The translations under genes were made by a program, and so were the position numbers. Source: Copromyces sp. CBS 386.78 (Eukaryota > Ascomycota > Sordariomycetes > Sordariales > Sordariaceae). Taken from it: DNA of 12,306 nt. Location of the stretch: positions 1-12,306 of the forward strand of contig MU839342.1 of the NCBI GenBank assembly GCA_030685235.1, given 5' to 3'. Positions 8,283-12,306 of the stretch are shown piece by piece (position 1 is the first letter of the stretch; the number at the start of each line of letters is the position of its first letter). The notes below the pieces were generated by a model that saw only the letters and a program-made list of their open reading frames with translations, was not told the origin of the DNA and did no database searches.

Positions 8283-8737
8283 GGTGACAGAATTAAGGGT
8301 ACACCAAATCTTGATATGCGCGTTACCACCTTCGCTTTGGTGGTGACTGGTGTACCCCTACAGTAAGGTCCCCTGTTCCAGCACCCCCCTTTTCGAGCAA
8401 CCCCCCCTGTTGCAACAACCCCTAGAGCGAAATTTTCATTTTTTTGCTGTGTAAGCGCAACCCTGCAACTAGCAACATAAATGTGAAAAGTTGCTCTTAA
8501 ATTTGTATGGGAAGGTGAAATTTTGGGGCGGAAAAAAAGGGTAGAAAGCGTAGGGTTAGGGTTGGTATAGTCTTATAGCGGGGGACAAAAGTTTGGACAT
8601 AGGCTTTTTTTGGGTGGTTTTGGTGGTGCGGCCCGTGCACCCTACCCTAGTCCCAGCAACACCCCCTGTTCCAACTACCCCTTTGCCCGGATTTTGGGGG
8701 TTGCCAGAACAGGGGACTTGACTGTAATTCTGTCACC
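8283..8737. mobile_element. Non-autonomous MITE with imperfect ~42-bp terminal inverted repeats (Tc1/mariner-Fot1-like)
   Basis: GGTGACAGAATTA at 8283-8295 is a perfect inverse of TAATTCTGTCACC at 8725-8737. Past a 65-bp interruption on the left, the repeat resumes: CAGTAAGGTCCCCTGTTC at 8361-8378 pairs with the inverse of 8724-8696 (24 of 29 over the longer arm). Subterminal blocks of the type CCCCTGTT-CAAC-CCCC recur inside both ends, a feature of DNA transposons that bind transposase at several sites. The C/G-run-rich ends and the arm CAGTCAAG resemble the AGTCAAGC-type ends of fungal Fot1/pogo elements, which insert at TA. There is no transposase frame, so the element would depend on one supplied in trans. 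No unambiguous target duplication lies outside GGTGAC. Family assignment is inference. Confidence 0.62.
8296..8358. mobile_element. 63-bp palindromic mini-element inserted at TA in the left MITE end
   Basis: The insert has ends GGGTACACC (8297-8305) and GGTGTACCC (8349-8357), a 9-bp perfect inverted repeat. It is bracketed by TA at 8294-8295 and TA at 8359-8360. The other MITE end reads straight through this point (GAATTACAGT), so removing the insert plus one TA restores the inverted repeat, which is direct evidence of insertion with a TA duplication. Inside is a second stem, ACCACC (8325-8330) and GGTGGT (8339-8344), around an 8-nt loop. It is far too short to code for anything and is among the smallest MITE-like units one could expect. 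Confidence 0.65.
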
Positions 8738-8740
8738 CTC

Positions 8741-9377
8741 TTGCCCGCCAAGCTTTCGTCCCACGAGATCTGGAACAGATGGAAAGATGCGTGGCTTTAT
8801 CGCGGTTATCTACTGGCGGACAAAGGCTGGTCAAGAATAGCCAATCCCAAATGGGCACTTATACATCACCCTCGATTGCGACGGAGGACGAGTCTGGGCA
8901 AGATTGGCAAGGGGTTGAGGCTGGGCCTGTGGATGTTTTGAGGTTGTATTGCATCGGCAATGGCTGAATTGTTTTAGGAAGTTCAACTGGGCATTGGACG
9001 CGCGGAACGGGTTCGCATATCGAGAGTTTATCTGAGGAGCGAATCACGGGTCTTGATTCCTCCCGTGTTCTCGGTGTTTGCGTTTCGCGCCAGGCTAGAG
9101 ATGGACATCGATGGTTCCAGTCCCAAATGGTTGGCGGTTCGTGCCTGATGCGATGTTACTCTATGTCGGAGAGAACATGCCGGCTGGACTGGACGTGCAG
9201 ACGGGAGAGGTCCAACCGTTGCAGGACGTTGGTTGTTGACTTTGATGGACAGGGGAACCATTCTCGAACTTATAAGGACTCGACGATCTCCTGTCGATGT
9301 TTCATGATCATCACCTCTCACTCACGCCTCTCCATCACCGACACCCAGGGATACCTACCGAGCCGATCTTTGACAAG
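8741..9377 (+). promoter_or_regulatory. Upstream region of the secreted nuclease gene
   Basis: No gene is supported here. A TATA-like TATAAGG sits at 9271-9277, about 100 bp before the nuclease ATG, followed by a pyrimidine-rich CACC/CTCTC leader (about 9300-9360), a typical layout for a fungal secreted-protein promoter. The 8741-8940 stretch has a short open frame rich in Arg, Lys and Trp, but no motif, intron or homology is recognised. The MITE ends at 8737, about 640 bp before the start codon, so it could contribute to regulation; this is speculative. Confidence 0.4.
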
Positions 9378-10126
9378 ATGAAGTCCTACATTGTTGCTTC
9401 CCTCCTGGCGGCCGCCTCGTCGGTCCTTGCCGCCCCGGCTCCCATGCCCACTCCTGTACGTTCATCCTCGCCTCTCATCCTCTCAAAGTAGCTGTGAACT
9501 GACCATCACAGCCCGGTATTCCCAGCGCCGCCACCGCCCAGAGCCAGCTCTCCAGCTTGACTGTCAAGGCCGCCGTTGACGACGGCACCTACGATCGTGC
9601 TCTCTTCCCTCACTGGATTACCATCTCTGGTGCTTGCAACACTCGGTATGTCATCTTCCCGTTTTGTGTTACCACTTGCCGACTTCCATTGTACCACATC
9701 CACTAACACCCCTGCAGTGAGACCGTCCTCAAGCGTGACGGCACCGGTGTCGTCACCGATTCCGCCTGCGCGGCCACCAGCGGCACCTGGGTCTCCCCCT
9801 ACGACGGTGGCGTCTGGCACGCCTCTTCCGACGTCGACATCGACCACATGGTTCCTCTCAAGAACGCCTGGATTTCCGGTGCCAAGTCCTGGACCACCTC
9901 CAAGCGCCAGCAGTTCGCCAACGACCTCAACTCGCCCCAGCTGTGGGCTGTCACCGACAACGTCAACCAGGCCAAGTCGGACCAGAGCCCCGACAGCTGG
10001 AAGCCCCCTCTTTCCAGCTTCTACTGCACTTATGCCAAGTCCTGGGTTCAGGTCAAGTATACCTGGGCTTTGTCCATCACCAGCGCTGAGAAGTCTGCTT
10101 TGACTAGCATGTTGAACACTTGCTAA
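9378..10126 (+). CDS. Secreted HNH nuclease (DUF1524/GmrSD C-terminal type), 206 aa, three exons
   Basis: Exons are 9378-9455, 9512-9645 and 9718-10126. Introns of 56 and 72 nt use GTACGT and GTATGT donors, CTGAC and CTAAC branch points and CAG acceptors. Phases join to 206 codons plus TAA. Residues 1-18 form a signal peptide with a hydrophobic core ending VLA-AP, followed by a Pro/Ala-rich linker. The nuclease domain shows ACNTRETVLKRDG (67-79), SGTWVSPYDG, then DIDHMVPLKNAW (111-122), where His114 is the general base. NVNQAKSDQ (152-160) and W-K-P-P (165-168) are the other hallmarks of the family. Cysteines 68, 88, 174 and 206 could make two disulfides. The length fits the fungal members. 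The protein is predicted to cut extracellular DNA or RNA, for nutrition or in interactions; the substrate is inferred. The dibasic Lys76-Arg77 is part of the family motif and not necessarily a processing site. Confidence 0.9.
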
Positions 10127-10135
10127 AGTAACGGA

Positions 10136-10157
10136 GGGAACGGGAACGGGAGTGGGG
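10136..10157 (+). promoter_or_regulatory. G-quadruplex motif in the nuclease 3' UTR
   Basis: Four G-runs, at 10136-10138, 10142-10144, 10148-10150 and 10154-10157, are separated by three loops of exactly 3 nt (AAC, AAC, AGT), starting ten bases after the stop codon on the coding strand. This satisfies the usual G3-loop1-7 rule, so the mRNA could fold a two-layer-plus parallel RNA quadruplex. Purine-rich GGGAGTGGGA repeats continue to about 10181. A regulatory effect on stability or 3'-end formation is inferred only. Confidence 0.5.
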
Positions 10158-10181
10158 ATGATGGTGGGAGTGGGAAAAAGG

Positions 10182-10511
10182 AGAATACCTCTAGCGGTGT
10201 CGGGAGGAGAGAGGTGCCGTGGTGGATGGGAGCTTGGGTTGTACTGGCCTGGTTATGGTCAGCCCTATGATATCTTACGAGATGAAGCGACAATGAAGGG
10301 CATTCGGGTCTATAGTTCAAATGGCATCAAGGACTCGATCGAAAGACAGGAAGGTGATGGTGATATGTGCATGTTCAAACTCAAGTATGTACAGTGAAAG
10401 CTATGTAACTCATGCCTCTGGGCCTGTCACGCCACCGTGAGGCCTCTCATCGACAATGATTCGTCGTCTTCCCATCCAATGCAGACGACTGGCATCCCCA
10501 TGTTTGACCTC
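10182..10511. other. Convergent intergenic region
   Basis: This lies between the tail-to-tail nuclease (+) and truncated secreted-protein gene (-) and presumably holds both 3' UTRs. An open frame on + reaching 10397 has no recognisable features. Nothing else is seen. Confidence 0.5.
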
Positions 10512-10839
10512 TTAGAGGTCAGCGGTCGAACCGCCATACGAGTGGATCTGTTCAAAACAGGTTAGCAACTGTCTCATCATCCACTGTCAGTCTCTTTCAT
10601 TCATCAGATATACTCACAGTCTGGTCCGCACATCCAGTCGGAGTCTGATACAGGTACGCGCCCGTGTTGATGAACACCTCCTGTCCCGTGCACACCAACC
10701 AAGCGGCTTCGTTGGGCCTGTTGATATCCGCCACGGACCAGGTCAGGGTATCACCCTGGAACTTGAATGTGCCATAAGCGTTCTTGGTCGTGCTGAACCA
10801 CGTCTTGAGCTTCCTCTGTGTCTTATCGGAAGAGTAAAC
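10512..10839 (-). pseudogene. 3' exons of an unrecognised, probably secreted protein; 5' end missing
   Basis: Reading leftward, an open exon from 10839 to 10618 (74 codons) joins a last exon 10547-10512 (11 codons plus TAA). Between them is a 70-nt intron with GTGAGT donor, GCTAAC branch and AACAG acceptor, phase 0. The product has NAYGTFKFQGDTLTW, then AAWLVCTG, FINTGAYLYQTPTGC and ends S-T-A-D-L. The two Cys, many aromatic and Thr/Gly residues and alternating pattern suggest a small beta-rich extracellular protein. Just before the first codon is TAG, possibly the acceptor of another intron: a GTAAGG donor 60 nt upstream would fit, with poor branch site. Further upstream come a run of nine G (10924-10932), in-frame stops and then RIP-type DNA. 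No start codon or signal peptide is found, so the gene is broken or its first exon is degraded. I do not recognise the family. Confidence 0.6.
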
Positions 10840-10954
10840 CTACCCGCACCCTATCGAAACCTACCGGCACACCATCCCCCACATAAAAGCGGGCCTTACA
10901 GCTGGATGACACCCGTACTGCGAGGGGGGGGGTATTACGAATTGGACTTGCACG

Positions 10955-12159
10955 AGTCGAAATTTTGAAAATGTTTTGTAACAGTAAAAATTATTTCAAC
11001 GTTTAGAATTATAGACGTCTGTACATTAAAACGTTTGGGCGGGGTAAATAGTTAAATAACAATTCGGATTACCAAACGTTTAGAAAATGCCGGACGTTTC
11101 GCACCGCTAAACATTTAGGAAGTAACTACCTCACACATATTATATAGGGCAAGTACATAGTCTATATTTATATAGACTTCGCCCGCCAAATCTGCGATTG
11201 TAAAGACCTAGACGGGAAGGAGCTTTAAATCGCTCTTACCCAAAACCCCTATATTTAGATATCTTTGAGAAAATTTCGAACTAAGGCCGTACAATTTAAT
11301 GCCCTATAAATAATTTAACTTTGACCGTAGCTATTACTAACCGTTATTAATATTATTATCGCTAATATATCTTTTTTATTATATTATTATAATACTAATC
11401 TCTTCTTCTTACTATAATAATACTAAATATTATCGTTCTATTCCCTTCTATTTTCTTATTATTAATATACGTAATATCTCTTCTTAATAATAATATTGCT
11501 ATAATATAGTTCCTCCAAATATATATAATATTAAATCGTATATTTTACTATATTAATTTTATACAAAGAACATCGACCCTACTATCCTCTAAAATATATT
11601 GTAACAATAGTAGCAGCAATAGAATAAAGCCCCTACCGCCAATATAAATACGGCCAAGAAGTCTACTAATTCGCCTACTTCTAATTAAAGTAGTAAGGGC
11701 GACAAGGACGAAGATAATAATAATAATAATAATAACGATAAAAACAATAACGATAACAATAATAGAATTAAAATCGTCCGTACCGCCCGTATTAAACGCT
11801 ATATTATTAAGAAAAAGAAGAATAAGAAAATAATAAAGGACAATAATAATAATAATAATAGCGAAATAAATAAAAGTATAAAATAGGATAGCCGCTTAAA
11901 GAAGGAGGGACGTTAAGAACATTTTTAATTTAGAGAACTAAAGGGCAACCGCATTAATAAATTTATTAATTATATTTATAGTTAAAAGGTAGTAAATATA
12001 GCTAAATATACCTTATAAATTTATTAATAGTTACTAACATATATATAATATATAGGATAAGGATTCTACTATCTAAATTGAAATTCGGCGCTCCCTTATA
12101 CGTATAAATAAATAATTTTAAAATAAAACCGTAAATAAAGCTCTTATAAGTATATATCT
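10955..12159. mobile_element. Second RIP-degraded repeat block, class uncertain
   Basis: Composition switches sharply to AT-rich with excess TpA and few CpA/TpG, like the left block, so this is very likely a RIP-mutated transposon or its remnant. At 11600-11930 a + strand frame is comparatively open, Lys-, Asp- and Asn-rich (KKSTNSPTSN, then DKDEDNNNN), and could be a degraded gag-like or acidic coding region. I cannot find reverse transcriptase, integrase or transposase motifs. TATATAG-type sequences at 11138-11147 and 12045-12054 could belong to LTRs, but no convincing LTR pair is seen. Confidence 0.55.
11711..11736 (+). repeat. (AAT/ATA)n microsatellite in the right RIP block
   Basis: About eight ATA/AAT units occur here, and a second shorter run lies at about 11842-11861. 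They sit inside the Lys/Asp/Asn-rich frame, so they read as Asn runs. Conversion of GAT (Asp) repeats to AAT by G-to-A change would produce exactly this, but simple slippage would too. Confidence 0.6.
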
Positions 12160-12306
12160 ATGAGCGACTCTACTCGCACCGTCAGAAAACTCTACTCGGA
12201 CCGTGATCCACTTTTTCTCCCATACAAAACCCTAACCCTGCCGTCCCGGCCCCGTCAGCACCAGTTTCGCTCGTACCGCGACCGCCAAGCCCCCAGATTA
12301 CAGCCC
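12160..12306 (+). other. Non-RIP DNA at the right edge with an open frame running off the window
   Basis: Composition returns to normal abruptly. From ATG at 12160 a frame stays open for 49 codons to the window end; it is Arg- and Pro-rich with no recognised motif. It contains a direct repeat of CTCTACTCG-x-ACCGT at 12168-12182 and 12190-12204 (14 of 15 bases, period 22). It could be a gene start, a repeat terminus or chance. Confidence 0.25.

Noticed and set aside
8550..8566. Telomere-like GGGTTAGGGTT and, at 12222-12230, CCCTAACCC
   Set aside because: Only about two units each; too short to indicate a telomere or true interstitial telomeric tract.
8741..8941. 66-codon + frame rich in Trp, Arg and Lys upstream of the nuclease
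   Set aside because: No recognisable motif, no intron or conserved start, and it lies directly beside the MITE.
11138..12150. Possible LTR pair: TATATAGG followed about 90 bp later by GCTCTTA, at 11138-11238 and 12047-12146
   Set aside because: Spacing matches, but the sequence between does not align well even when C/T and G/A changes are allowed; not enough to define LTRs.
1..12306. CRISPR array, tRNA, rRNA, or bacterial-type operon signals
   Set aside because: No spaced direct repeats or recognisable tRNA/rRNA structure were seen, and the spliced genes show a eukaryotic, fungal genome.

Overview
The window looks like a piece of a filamentous ascomycete (Pezizomycotina) genome. The protein-coding genes are interrupted by short introns of 56-79 nt with CTGAC or CTAAC branch points and GT...AG ends. 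Two AT-rich blocks carry the mark of repeat-induced point mutation (RIP): TpG and CpA nearly absent, TpA in excess, and coding ghosts riddled with stops. The species cannot be named from the sequence.

Layout. Positions 90-3449 hold a heavily RIP-mutated, 5'-truncated Ty1/copia retrotransposon on the + strand. The order GAG-pre-integrase, integrase, reverse transcriptase, RNase H is still readable, followed by a polypurine tract and a 174-bp 3' LTR. The LTR end cuts directly into a minus-strand gene (3450-4303) that resembles the start of an SRR1-like domain protein. That gene lacks its 3' part and has an in-frame TAA. A 1.2-kb divergent intergenic region follows (4304-5525). A four-exon + strand gene (5526-7610) then encodes a 629-residue DUF676-type alpha/beta hydrolase (lipase-like). 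It is followed by a gene-free stretch holding a MITE with a second 63-bp mini-element inserted into its left end (8283-8737). A three-exon + strand gene (9378-10126) encodes a secreted HNH/DUF1524-type nuclease of 206 residues, with a perfect G-quadruplex motif ten bases after its stop. Converging on it from the minus strand are the last exons of an unrecognised, probably secreted protein (10512-10839), cut off at the edge of the second RIP block (about 10955-12160). The last 145 bases return to normal composition and contain a small open frame that runs off the window.

Reading. This is a gene island of about 7.5 kb between two RIP-degraded repeats. Genes touching either repeat are broken (SRR1-like on the left, secreted protein on the right), while the two central genes look intact. 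No operon-like or jointly acting system is evident; the hydrolase and the nuclease are probably independent. The most interesting points are the exact copia/gene junction, the RIP-like stop in the flanking gene, the nested mini-elements and the 3'-UTR quadruplex.
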